Origin: Rhodospirillaceae bacterium CCH5-H10
GTDB taxonomy: Bacteria; Pseudomonadota; Alphaproteobacteria; Reyranellales; Reyranellaceae
NCBI GenBank assembly: GCA_001557035.1
Contig: LSKJ01000092.1
Location: 1 to 5,874, forward strand
DNA length: 5,874 bases
Direction of reading: 5' to 3'
Shown here: in pieces, positions 1 through 5,874 of the stretch
How positions within the stretch are numbered: the stretch's first letter is position 1
How the letters are laid out: the number at the start of each line of letters is the position of its first letter
Program-made: the position numbers and the translations under genes
Notes under the pieces: model-generated
What the model saw: the letters and a program-made list of their open reading frames with translations, nothing else
Database searches by the model: none
What the model was told of the DNA's origin: nothing

Positions 1-1
1 G

Positions 2-562
2 ACCGCCGTACCGCTGGCCCGTGCGCTGGTGAAAGGGGGCCTGCCGGTTCTGGAGGTCACTCTCCGAACGGAAGCGGCGCTTGCCGCCCTGGCGGCGATC
101 GCTGCCGAGGTTCCCGAGGCCGTCGTGGGCGCAGGGACCGTGCTCAATCCCGTCCAGTTGGACCGTGTGCAACGCGCCGGTGCCCGCTTTGCCGTAAGCC
201 CCGGATGCACGCGCGATCTGGCTGCGGCGGCACGGTCGTCGGGCCTGCCGTTTCTGCCGGGGGTGCAGACCGTCTCGGAGGCGATGACGCTGGCGGATCA
301 GGGTTTTCGCCTCCTCAAGTTCTTTCCCGCGGACGTGGCCGGCGGTTTGACCTGGCTCAAGGCGGTCGGTGCGCCGCTCGCGGATCTTCGCTTCTGCCCG
401 ACCGGCGGGATCACGCCGGAGACGGCGCCGGCCTATCTGGCGCTGCCGAACGTGGCCTGCGTGGGCGGCTCGTGGGTCGCGCCGCGTGGCGTCGTGGCAA
501 CAGGTGACTGGCAAAGCATCGAACGGCTCGCCGCCACGGCGTCGACGCTGAAACGCCGCTAG
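2..562 (+). CDS. eda: KDPG aldolase (2-keto-3-deoxy-6-phosphogluconate aldolase), 5'-truncated by window edge
   Basis: This class I aldolase cleaves 2-keto-3-deoxy-6-phosphogluconate to pyruvate and glyceraldehyde-3-phosphate, the last step of the Entner-Doudoroff pathway, in the cytoplasm. The frame is open to the left edge, so the first visible GTG (base 29) is an internal codon and not the start. By comparison with E. coli Eda about 27 N-terminal residues are missing. Visible signatures are LEVTLRTE (the active-site Glu, codon 53-55, and phosphate-side Arg), VGAGTVLNP, LPGVQTVSE, LKFFPAD with the Schiff-base lysine at codon 317-319, RFCPTGGI and VGGSW. The spacing from that Glu to the Lys equals the E45-K133 spacing of E. 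coli Eda. The C-terminus has the expected length. The next gene follows after 52 bases on the same strand, so co-transcription is possible. KDG kinase and a sugar-acid dehydratase nearby support this role. Some homologues also cleave 2-keto-4-hydroxyglutarate. Confidence 0.95.
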   Translation, partial: TAVPLARALVKGGLPVLEVTLRTEAALAALAAIAAEVPEAVVGAGTVLNPVQLDRVQRAGARFAVSPGCTRDLAAAARSSGLPFLPGVQTVSEAMTLADQGFRLLKFFPADVAGGLTWLKAVGAPLADLRFCPTGGITPETAPAYLALPNVACVGGSWVAPRGVVATGDWQSIERLAATASTLKRR

Positions 563-596
563 CGGAATGTCGGGAAAGGTGCTTCAAGAAAGTACC

Positions 597-603
597 AAGG
601 AGT
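597..603 (+). promoter_or_regulatory. Ribosome binding site of the beta-propeller gene
   Basis: AAGGAGT is a strong Shine-Dalgarno match lying 11 bases before the ATG at 615, and it fixes that start. Directly upstream is a possible leader stem (GGTGCTT at 578-584 with AAGTACC at 590-596, one G-T pair, 5-base loop). No T-tract follows it, so it does not look like a terminator between eda and this gene. Confidence 0.7.
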
Positions 604-612
604 AGCGGCTAC
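602..612. repeat. 11-base perfect dyad GTAGCGGCTAC before the propeller start codon
   Basis: GTAGC and GCTAC are perfect inverted arms around a single central G. The site sits between the Shine-Dalgarno and the ATG at 615. A sister site of the form GTTGCGGCAAC lies before the dehydratase gene (3586-3596). It could be a regulator half-site pair or a small mRNA stem (4 bp with a 3-base loop), or it may be chance. Confidence 0.3.
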
Positions 613-614
613 CG

Positions 615-1622
615 ATGAACAGGCTGTCGTTTGCGGCGTTGGCGCTTTCGCTCGTGATGGGCGGGACAGCGCGAGCCGATTCCGTAATCATTCTGAATTC
701 CGAGGAAGCGTCCTACAGCATCCTGAGCCGCAGCACGCGGACCGAGGTTGTGCGCCTTCCGGTCGGCCGGGAACCGCATCACCTGATCCTGTCGCCGGAC
801 GGCAAGGAAGTGCTGATCGGCTCGACGGCGACCAACGAACTCCTCGGCCTCGACATCAAGACCGGCGAGCGCAAGCGCGTCGTCAAGGACATCCTCGATC
901 CCTACCATCTGGGCTTCAGCCCGGACGGCAAGTGGTTCGTCACGGCGGCCTACCGGCTCGACCATGTCGACATCTATCACGCGGATGGTTTCAAGCTCGC
1001 CGGCCGCATCTTCATAGACGGCCTGCCGAGCCACATGGCCTTCGACGCCGAGTCCAAGACGGTCTTCGTGACCCTGCAGCAGAGCGGACGCCTGGCCGCC
1101 TTCGACCTGGCGACGCAGGCGCTCAAGTGGAACGTGCCGGTGGGCAATGCGCCGGCCGGCGTCGTCATGCTCCCGGACGACAAGCGCCTGCTGGTGGCGC
1201 TCACGGGCGAGGACAACATCGTCGTCGTCGACGCGAAGGACGGCGTGGTCAAGAGCAGCCTGCAGACCGGCAAGGGGGCTCATAATTTCTGGCCGAAGGG
1301 CGACGGCCGGCACTATTTCCTCAGCAATCGGGTCGAGGGCACCGTTTCCCTGATCGACACCAAGGACGAGCCGAAGGTCGTGGGCACCGTCAGGATTCCG
1401 GGCGGTCCGGATTGCATGGACATCACGCCGGACGGACGGGAACTCTGGGTCACCCAGCGCTTCCTGCGCCGCGTCGCGATCGTCGACATCGAGACGCTCA
1501 AGCTCGTCGCCAGCATTCCCGTGGGCAAGTCGCCGCACGGCGTCTTCATGCTGAAATCCACGGCGACCGTCACGGCGGGCGCGCCGGTCCGCGCGGCGTC
1601 GACGGCGGGCGAACGCAGGTAG
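615..1622 (+). CDS. Exported YVTN/YncE-like seven-bladed beta-propeller protein
   Basis: The 335-residue product starts with a Sec-type signal peptide: MNR, a hydrophobic core at residues 4-17, then a TARA/DS cleavage site after Ala21. It is therefore predicted to be periplasmic or secreted. The mature part is built of about 42-residue repeats of the YVTN type, with (S/T)PDGK-like turns at 60-64, 102-106, 187-190 (LPDDK), 229-232 (GDGR) and 271-274. Each is followed by a strand ending in 'VxDxxT' (for example LGLDIKTGE, VVVDAKDG, AIVDIETLK). Six internal repeats, plus an N-terminal strand pair (22-45) closed by the last HGVFML strand (308-313), suggest seven blades with 'velcro' closure. Residues 314-335 are an Ala/Thr-rich tail. 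His or Cys recurs at the start of six of the seven blades. The molecular function is unknown; members of this family are non-catalytic binding scaffolds or cofactor-binding proteins. The next gene starts 7 bases after the stop, so the two are very probably co-expressed. Confidence 0.85.
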   Translation: MNRLSFAALALSLVMGGTARADSVIILNSEEASYSILSRSTRTEVVRLPVGREPHHLILSPDGKEVLIGSTATNELLGLDIKTGERKRVVKDILDPYHLGFSPDGKWFVTAAYRLDHVDIYHADGFKLAGRIFIDGLPSHMAFDAESKTVFVTLQQSGRLAAFDLATQALKWNVPVGNAPAGVVMLPDDKRLLVALTGEDNIVVVDAKDGVVKSSLQTGKGAHNFWPKGDGRHYFLSNRVEGTVSLIDTKDEPKVVGTVRIPGGPDCMDITPDGRELWVTQRFLRRVAIVDIETLKLVASIPVGKSPHGVFMLKSTATVTAGAPVRAASTAGERR

Positions 1623-1629
1623 GCTCCCC

Positions 1630-2607
1630 GTGCGCGACCTGATCGACCTCTGGGTCGGCGCCCAGGCCTGGCTGTTCGAGACCCTCGTCAGCCCCGTTCT
1701 TTTTCATTTCGGCCTCATGGCCTGGTACGAGCCGGGCTACAGCGCCGTCGAGTTCGTCATGCTGGGCCTCGTCCAGATCGCCGTGATCGCGATCGGCATG
1801 CGCTTCTTCGAGCGCCGCTGGCCACTCGAGAAGTCGGGCGACGACGACAGGCTGATCATGGTCGACCGCGTCTACACGGTGCTGAACAAGCTCGGCGTCA
1901 TCCCGCTCGCGATCTTCATCCTGACCTACCCGGTGGTGCAGGAGATCGAACTGACGGTGCGGACGTGGGGTTACATGCCGCCGCGCCTGGAGCGCCTGCT
2001 GCCCTGGATCGGCGACAACGACCTGCTCTCGTTTCTCGTCTATTTCGTCCTCTACGACTTCGCGGCCTACTGGCTTCACCGGGGACAGCATGCTTTCGGC
2101 TGGTGGTGGGCGCTGCACAGCCTGCATCACAGCCAGCGGCGCATGACGGTCTGGACCGACGACCGCAACCACGTGATCGACGACCTGATCGTCACGCTGG
2201 CGCTGGTGCTGTTCTCGCAGTTCGTCGGCGTCCAGCCGGGCGAATACGTCGTGATCCTGATGGTCGGCCGGCTGGTCGAGAGCTGGTCGCACGCCAATGT
2301 CGACATGTCCTTCGGCTGGCTGGGCGAGCGGCTGCTGGTCGGTCCGCGCTTCCACCGGCTGCATCATGCCCTGTCGACGCCGACCGAGCGGCACATCCAG
2401 GACCACAATTTCGCGCCGGTCTTCCCGGTCTGGGACATCCTGTTCGGCACGGCGATCTATGACGAGAAGCACCGTCCGACCGGTGTCGACGATGCCGCCG
2501 CCGACCGCGACAACGGTCGCGGCTGGATCGCCCAGCAGGTGACGGTGTTCGGCCGCTTCGTGCGGGCGCTGGTGCCGAGGTTCAGCCGGCGCGCGTCAGC
2601 ACGCTGA
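1630..2607 (+). CDS. Sterol desaturase / fatty acid hydroxylase superfamily membrane protein
   Basis: The 325-residue product is an integral membrane di-iron oxygenase candidate. The His clusters typical of the FA_hydroxylase superfamily are present: HRGQH (150-154, HX3H), HSLHH (163-167, HX2HH), NH (180-181), H221, FHRLHH (242-246, HX2HH) and later H255 and H259. Hydrophobic segments at about 39-60, 86-103, 132-149, 186-201 and 206-217 would place the His clusters on the cytoplasmic face, as is usual for the family. These enzymes hydroxylate or desaturate lipids such as sterols, fatty acids, carotenoids or hopanoids; the substrate here cannot be read from sequence. The start is GTG at 1630, with a weak AGGTAGG at 1617-1623. 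The next Met (codon 30) lacks a better site and would leave a shorter N-terminus. The tail overlaps the converging kinase gene by 26 bases. All expected His motifs are intact, so the enzyme is probably active. Confidence 0.87.
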   Translation: MRDLIDLWVGAQAWLFETLVSPVLFHFGLMAWYEPGYSAVEFVMLGLVQIAVIAIGMRFFERRWPLEKSGDDDRLIMVDRVYTVLNKLGVIPLAIFILTYPVVQEIELTVRTWGYMPPRLERLLPWIGDNDLLSFLVYFVLYDFAAYWLHRGQHAFGWWWALHSLHHSQRRMTVWTDDRNHVIDDLIVTLALVLFSQFVGVQPGEYVVILMVGRLVESWSHANVDMSFGWLGERLLVGPRFHRLHHALSTPTERHIQDHNFAPVFPVWDILFGTAIYDEKHRPTGVDDAAADRDNGRGWIAQQVTVFGRFVRALVPRFSRRASAR

Positions 2608-3514
2608 GCACGTCCGCCTTGCGCGGCATGGGCGTGACCGCACCGTAGCCGGTGGTCGACAGCGCCGCCGCGACATTGGCATAGCGCGCCGCCGTCTCCG
2701 GATCGTCGCCGGCCAGCAGGCGGGTGAGGAAGGCGCCGTCGAACGTGTCGCCCGCCCCTGTGGCGTCGACCGCCTCGACCTTGTGCGGCGGGATGCGGAC
2801 CTGCCGCTCACGCGTGGCGATCAGCGAGCCTTCCGAGCCCATCTTCAATGCCACCAGTGGTGCGCCGAGGCCGAGATAGTAGGTGGCGATGGCGTCGGGC
2901 TCCTGCAATCCGGTGAGCTGCCGGGAATCGTCGAGACTGGGGAGAGCGATGTCGCAACGCGCGATGGTGGCGTCGATTACCTTCCGCGCGACGTCGAGGT
3001 CCCAGAGGCGGAGCCGTAGGTTGGTGTCGTAGGACACCTTCACGCCGGCGTTTTTCGCCGCGGCGATGGCGGCATCGCAGGTCGCGCGGGCGCTGTCGCT
3101 GATCGCCTGCCCGATGGCGGACAGGTGGAACACCCGGGCGCCGGCGATGTAGTCGGCGGCGAGTGTGTGCGGCGCCATCAGCGAGGCCGCGGAGTTCTTG
3201 CGCAGGTAGTCGAACTTGTGACCGGCCGCGCTGTGCGTGACGAAGCTGACGCCGGTCGGCGCCGTCGGGTGGCGCGTGACTCGCGAGGCGTCCACGCCCT
3301 CGCTCTTCCAGAGGTCGAGGAAGGCGTCGCCCATCCAGTCCTGGCCGACACTGGTCAGGTAGCCGGTCGAGGCGCCCTGACGCGCCGCGGCGATCGCCAC
3401 GTTCTGGGAGTCTCCGCCGAAGCCCTGCAGCCAGGTTCGGCCGTCGCCTTCCTTCGGGCGGTTGAACTCGATCAGGGGCTCGCCGAGGCAGACGATGTCG
3501 GGGGAGGGTGCCAT
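2582..3514 (-). CDS. kdgK: PfkB-family sugar kinase, probable 2-keto-3-deoxygluconate kinase
   Basis: The 310-residue cytoplasmic kinase of the ribokinase/PfkB fold probably converts 2-keto-3-deoxygluconate and ATP to KDPG. The N-terminal strand DIVCLGEPLIEFN (6-18) is typical of KDG kinases. GFGGDSQNVAIAAARQGA (31-48) matches PfkB signature 1. DATGAGDTFDGAFL (250-263) is signature 2, with the anion-hole GAGD and catalytic base Asp256. FDYLRKNSA (101-109) carries the Tyr and Arg used for substrate carboxylate recognition in KDG kinases, and SYDTNLRLRLW (161-171) matches their conserved 'DxNxRxxLW' segment. Length is normal. The ATG at 3514 has only a weak GAGAAA upstream. The gene diverges from the dehydratase that would supply KDG, and eda lies about 2 kb away, so its product has an obvious consumer. 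Other PfkB substrates (for example 2-keto-3-deoxygalactonate or another sugar) are not excluded. Confidence 0.83.
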   Translation of the reverse strand: MAPSPDIVCLGEPLIEFNRPKEGDGRTWLQGFGGDSQNVAIAAARQGASTGYLTSVGQDWMGDAFLDLWKSEGVDASRVTRHPTAPTGVSFVTHSAAGHKFDYLRKNSAASLMAPHTLAADYIAGARVFHLSAIGQAISDSARATCDAAIAAAKNAGVKVSYDTNLRLRLWDLDVARKVIDATIARCDIALPSLDDSRQLTGLQEPDAIATYYLGLGAPLVALKMGSEGSLIATRERQVRIPPHKVEAVDATGAGDTFDGAFLTRLLAGDDPETAARYANVAAALSTTGYGAVTPMPRKADVLSVLTRAG

Positions 3515-3585
3515 GGCCGAGATTTCTCACGCCGCAGGGTGAACCTCAAGTCATGCGCTGGACTTCGCGCGCGCCTTCTCCCAGG

Positions 3586-3596
3586 GTTGCGGCAAC
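3586..3596. repeat. 11-base perfect dyad GTTGCGGCAAC upstream of the dehydratase
   Basis: GTTGC and GCAAC are perfect inverted arms around a central G, 17 bases before the ATG at 3614. The sequence differs from the dyad at 602-612 only by one symmetric A/T exchange, so both fit GTWGCGGCWAC. It may be an operator overlapping the 5' leader, but no regulator gene is visible in the window. Confidence 0.35.
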
Positions 3597-3602
3597 AAAT
3601 CT

Positions 3603-3610
3603 AGAGGAAG
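3603..3610 (+). promoter_or_regulatory. Ribosome binding site of the dehydratase gene
   Basis: AGAGGAAG contains GAGG six bases before the ATG at 3614. It is a good Shine-Dalgarno and supports that start, which gives the Lys/Gly-rich N-terminus [10 protein letters not shown]. Confidence 0.65.
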
Positions 3611-3613
3611 CGG

Positions 3614-5413
3614 ATGGCCAAGAAGAAGAACGGCAACGGCGGCAAGCGCCCGTTGCGCAGCCGCGAATGGTTCGATGCCAAGGGTGATCCCACGATGGCC
3701 GCGCTCTATCTGGAGCGCTACATGAACTTCGGGCTGACGCTTGCCGAACTGCGCAGCGGCCGCCCGATCATCGGCATCGCCCAGACCGGCAGCGACCTCT
3801 CACCCTGCAACCGCCATCACCTCGACCTCGCCACCCGCGTGCGCGACGGCATCCGCGACGCCGGCGGCATTCCCATCGAGTTTCCTGTCCATCCGATCCA
3901 GGAAACCGGCAAGCGCCCGACAGCGGCGCTCGATCGTAACCTTGCCTATCTCAGCCTCGTCGAGTGCCTTTACGGTTACTTCTTCGACGGTGTCGTGCTG
4001 ACAACCGGATGCGACAAGACCACGCCGGCGATGATCATGGGCGCGGCCACCGTCGACATTCCCGCCATCGTGCTGTCGGGGGGGCCGATGCTGGACGGCC
4101 ATTTCGCCGGCGGCCTCGCAGGTTCGGGCACCATCGTCTGGTACGCCCGCCAGGAGCTGGCGGCGGGTCGCATCGACATGGAGAAGTTCATCGAGATGGT
4201 GGCGTCGAGCGCCCCCAGCGTCGGCCATTGCAACACGATGGGCACGGCGCTCTCGATGAACAGCATGGCGGAAGCGCTCGGCATGTCGCTGCCGGGCTGC
4301 GCGGCGATTCCCGGCCCATACAAGGAGCGGGGCCAGATGGCCTACGAGACCGGCAAGCGCATCGTCGACATGGTGTGGGAGGACCTGAAGCCCTCCGACA
4401 TCCTGACGCGCAAGGCGTTCGAGAATGCCATCGTGGCGGCGAGCGCGCTCGGTGCCTCGACCAATTGCCCGCCGCACGTCAACGCCATTGCGCGCCATAT
4501 CGGCGTGAAGCTGGAGAACGAGGACTGGGACAAGATCGGCTACGACATCCCGCTGCTGGTGAACTGCATGCCTGCCGGCAAGTATCTGGGTGAAGCGTTC
4601 CATCGTGCCGGCGGCGTGCCGACGGTGATGAAGGAGTTGCTGGACCAAAAGAAGATCCACGGCGATGCGCTGACCGTCTCGGGCAGGACCATGGCGCAGA
4701 ACCTGCGTCATGCGATCAAGGCAGACGGCGAGGTCATCAAGACCTACGACAAGCCGATGCTCAACCAGGCGGGATTCGCGGTTCTGGGCGGCAACCTGTT
4801 CGATTCGGCGATCATGAAGACCTCGGTGATCTCGGCGGAGTTCCGCGAGAAGTATCTCGAGCGCAAGGGAGACCGGGACGCCTTCGAGGGCACCGCCATC
4901 GTGTTCGAGGGGCCGGAGGACTACCACCACCGCATCAACGACCCGAAGCTGCCGATCGACGAGAACAGCATCCTGGTCATCCGCAATGCCGGCCCGGTCG
5001 GCTATCCCGGCGCCGCTGAGGTGGTGAACATGCTGCCGCCGGACCGGCTGGTGAAGGGCGGCATCCTGCTGCTGCCGTGCATTGGCGACGGCCGCCAGAG
5101 CGGCACGTCGGCCAGCCCGTCGATCCTGAACGCCTCGCCGGAAGCGGCCGTGGGCGGCGGGCTCGCATTGCTGGAGACGGGTGACAGGGTCCGGGTCGAT
5201 ATCGGCAAGCGTACAGCCAACATCATGATCACGGCCAAGGAACTGGCAAAGCGCAAGAAGGCGTGGAAGCCCAACGTCGTGCCCAGCCAGACTCCGTGGC
5301 AGGAGCTGCAGCGCAAGTTCGTCGGCCAGCTCGCGAGCGGCGCTTGCCTCGACTTTGCGGTGAACTATCAGAAGATTGCGAAGACGAAGGGCGTCCCGCG
5401 GCACTCGCACTGA
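3614..5413 (+). CDS. IlvD/Edd-family sugar-acid dehydratase (xylonate/gluconate/arabinonate type)
   Basis: The 599-residue iron-sulfur enzyme removes water from a sugar acid to give a 2-keto-3-deoxy acid. It resembles Caulobacter D-xylonate dehydratase (XylD) and rhizobial L-arabinonate dehydratase along its whole length, and is less like amino-acid-pathway IlvD or 6-phosphogluconate dehydratase. The N-terminal RSREWFD...MAALYLER is the aldonate-dehydratase opening. Cys65 (SPCNR), Cys133 ([10 protein letters not shown]) and Cys206 (GHCNTMGTA) match the three [2Fe-2S] ligands. By family analogy Glu97, Asp134, Lys135 (carbamylated in the family) and Glu469 ([11 protein letters not shown]) bind Mg2+, and Ser496 ([16 protein letters not shown]) is the catalytic base. 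The C-terminal [11 protein letters not shown]...PRHSH is also typical. The exact substrate is not decided by sequence. Adjacent KDG kinase and nearby eda favour D-gluconate or another hexonate over a pentonate; no pentonate-pathway genes are visible. Strong Shine-Dalgarno, normal length, no damage seen. Confidence 0.9.
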   Translation: MAKKKNGNGGKRPLRSREWFDAKGDPTMAALYLERYMNFGLTLAELRSGRPIIGIAQTGSDLSPCNRHHLDLATRVRDGIRDAGGIPIEFPVHPIQETGKRPTAALDRNLAYLSLVECLYGYFFDGVVLTTGCDKTTPAMIMGAATVDIPAIVLSGGPMLDGHFAGGLAGSGTIVWYARQELAAGRIDMEKFIEMVASSAPSVGHCNTMGTALSMNSMAEALGMSLPGCAAIPGPYKERGQMAYETGKRIVDMVWEDLKPSDILTRKAFENAIVAASALGASTNCPPHVNAIARHIGVKLENEDWDKIGYDIPLLVNCMPAGKYLGEAFHRAGGVPTVMKELLDQKKIHGDALTVSGRTMAQNLRHAIKADGEVIKTYDKPMLNQAGFAVLGGNLFDSAIMKTSVISAEFREKYLERKGDRDAFEGTAIVFEGPEDYHHRINDPKLPIDENSILVIRNAGPVGYPGAAEVVNMLPPDRLVKGGILLLPCIGDGRQSGTSASPSILNASPEAAVGGGLALLETGDRVRVDIGKRTANIMITAKELAKRKKAWKPNVVPSQTPWQELQRKFVGQLASGACLDFAVNYQKIAKTKGVPRHSH

Positions 5414-5419
5414 GTGCCG
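5399..5419. terminator. Candidate hairpin spanning the dehydratase stop codon
   Basis: CGGCACTC (5399-5406) and GAGTGCCG (5412-5419) form a perfect 8-bp GC-rich stem with a 5-base loop that includes the first base of the TGA stop. It lies where two genes converge with only 19 bases between them. No T-tract follows on either strand, so it is not a classic intrinsic terminator. It could still block read-through or protect the 3' end of the mRNA. The right arm is part of the palindrome GTGCCGGCAC (5414-5423). Confidence 0.4.
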
Positions 5420-5432
5420 GCACAGGACGGCT

Positions 5433-5874
5433 TCAGCGGAAGAGGCGCTGCTCGACCGAAACCGGAAGGTCGGCCCGGTTCATCAGGATGATCGCCCAGG
5501 GAGAGGTCGGCTGACCTACCGGACGGGCCGCCGGGGGCGGTGGTGCGGCCAGCGCAGCCGATCCGCCGGGGGCGGCAAAACCCGAGGCACCGGGCGGCAA
5601 CGCCGAGGGGGCGCTCGAGGCGGCCGGTCCGTTCGTCAGCGGCCCCACGGCCACCGGCCGGGGAGCGGCGCGCTGGGCCATCATCATCTCGGCGGGCATG
5701 CGCTCCTCGAAAACCACCACGATCCGATCGCGCCGCCGCGCCGTGGAGAGGATGTTCACCGCATAGCCTTCGCTGCTACGCCGTCCGAGAAAAATGCCGA
5801 CGGCGTTCATGCGGCCGGCCTCGAACATGTCGGGCGCGGGGGAGCCGACACGGCTCCACAGGCTGCGCCATTCG
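5433..5874 (-). CDS. PrcB-like C-terminal domain protein with Pro/Ala-rich insert, 5'-truncated by window edge
   Basis: The frame is open to the right edge, so the ATG at 5828 is internal; the residues before it, EWRSLWSRVGSPAPD, continue the domain. The pattern EWRSLW...P...F, NAVGIFLGRRSSEGYAVNIL, DRIVVVFEERMPA, then TSPWAIILMNRADLPVSVEQ agrees with the PrcB C-terminal domain. That domain usually reads 'EW..LW', 'VxVFLGxRPTGGYxVxI', 'VxYxExxP', 'SPxxIVxVPR...PVxFE'. PrcB was named as a subunit of the Treponema dentilisin protease complex; most bacterial homologues have unknown function and many are exported. About 54 residues rich in Pro, Ala and Gly (DNA 5511-5672) interrupt the domain between the MAQ and TSPW elements. 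The N-terminus and any signal peptide lie outside the window. It converges on the dehydratase and is probably unrelated to sugar catabolism. The family call rests on motif recall. Confidence 0.6.
   Translation of the reverse strand, partial: EWRSLWSRVGSPAPDMFEAGRMNAVGIFLGRRSSEGYAVNILSTARRRDRIVVVFEERMPAEMMMAQRAAPRPVAVGPLTNGPAASSAPSALPPGASGFAAPGGSAALAAPPPPAARPVGQPTSPWAIILMNRADLPVSVEQRLFR
5511..5672 (-). other. Low-complexity Pro/Ala/Gly-rich coding stretch inside the PrcB-like domain
   Basis: About 54 codons encode mainly Ala, Pro, Gly and Ser, including a PPPP run and SSAPSALPPGASG. The stretch keeps the reading frame and has intact domain-like sequence on both sides. It reads as a disordered loop inserted at the tip between two strands. 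Confidence 0.6.

Larger units (their letters stand above)
3515..3613. promoter_or_regulatory. Divergent intergenic region between kinase and dehydratase genes
   Basis: This 99-base gap must hold the start signals for both the kinase (-) and the dehydratase (+), unless one is read from further away. I see no convincing -35/-10 pair on either strand. It holds the dyad GTTGCGGCAAC (3586-3596), a small dyad GAGA-TT-TCTC (3519-3528) close to the kinase start, and the dehydratase Shine-Dalgarno. Because both genes serve one pathway, a shared regulator bound here is plausible but is inference. Confidence 0.5.

Noticed and set aside
29..31. GTG as the start of the KDPG aldolase
   Set aside because: The frame continues to the window edge with conserved family sequence (AVPLARALV) before it, so this is an internal Val codon.
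556..565. Palindrome CCGCTAGCGG over the aldolase stop codon as a terminator
   Set aside because: It has no loop and no T-tract, so it would give only a very short stem; it may be chance in GC-rich DNA.
609..1538. Minus-strand open frame opposite the beta-propeller gene
   Set aside because: The plus-strand frame has a signal peptide and propeller repeats; the opposite frame is an Arg/Asp/Val-rich composition artefact.
1570..2472. Minus-strand open frame opposite the hydroxylase gene
   Set aside because: The plus strand carries all the His motifs of the family; the antisense product has no recognisable motif.
2596..2607. Small inverted repeat TCAGC-AC-GCTGA at the hydroxylase stop
   Set aside because: Only a 4-bp stem with a 4-base loop is possible, there is no T-tract, and it lies inside the coding region of the converging gene.
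3522..3551. Possible promoter on the minus strand (TTGAGG, 17-base spacer, GAAATC) for the kinase
   Set aside because: The -10 match is poor and the transcript would begin at or next to the start codon.
3125..3604. Plus-strand open frame opposite the kinase gene and running into the intergenic region
   Set aside because: The kinase signatures are on the minus strand, and the shadow frame shows no domain and no clear ribosome binding site.
3800..5410. Long open frame of about 536 codons on the minus strand opposite the dehydratase
   Set aside because: It is a mirror of a GC-rich gene with strong third-position bias. The product is Arg/His/Ala/Val-rich with no recognisable domain, while the plus-strand frame is a clear enzyme.

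Overview
The window is a GC-rich, densely coding bacterial chromosome segment. Codon use, gene order and protein sequence (most clearly the IlvD/Edd-type dehydratase, which resembles Caulobacter and rhizobial sugar-acid dehydratases) point to an alphaproteobacterium. The genus cannot be fixed from the sequence alone. Six protein-coding genes are supported and both end genes are cut by the window edges. I see no tRNA, rRNA, CRISPR array, insertion sequence or phage feature. Apart from these genes, the intergenic gaps total only about 180 bases.

Layout: (1) 2-562 (+), 3' part of a KDPG aldolase (eda). (2) 615-1622 (+), an exported seven-bladed YVTN/YncE-like beta-propeller. (3) 1630-2607 (+), a membrane di-iron hydroxylase of the sterol desaturase/fatty acid hydroxylase superfamily, 7 bases behind the propeller. 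(4) 2582-3514 (-), a PfkB-family kinase that looks like 2-keto-3-deoxygluconate (KDG) kinase, overlapping gene 3 tail to tail by 26 bases. (5) 3614-5413 (+), an IlvD/Edd-family sugar-acid dehydratase, divergent from the kinase across a 99-base gap. (6) 5433-5874 (-), the C-terminal part of a protein with a PrcB-like domain interrupted by a Pro/Ala-rich stretch.

Genes 5, 4 and 1 form a coherent route: sugar acid (probably D-gluconate or a related aldonate) is dehydrated to a 2-keto-3-deoxy acid, phosphorylated to KDPG, then split to pyruvate and glyceraldehyde-3-phosphate. This is a semi-phosphorylative Entner-Doudoroff branch that bypasses 6-phosphogluconate. The propeller/hydroxylase pair sits between the aldolase and the kinase and has no obvious place in sugar catabolism. 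It is the least explained part of the window and probably acts at the cell envelope.

Most worth checking: the propeller-hydroxylase pair, a cluster of His/Cys residues repeated at one position of the propeller blades, the insertion inside the PrcB-like domain, and two nearly identical 11-base dyads just upstream of two start codons.
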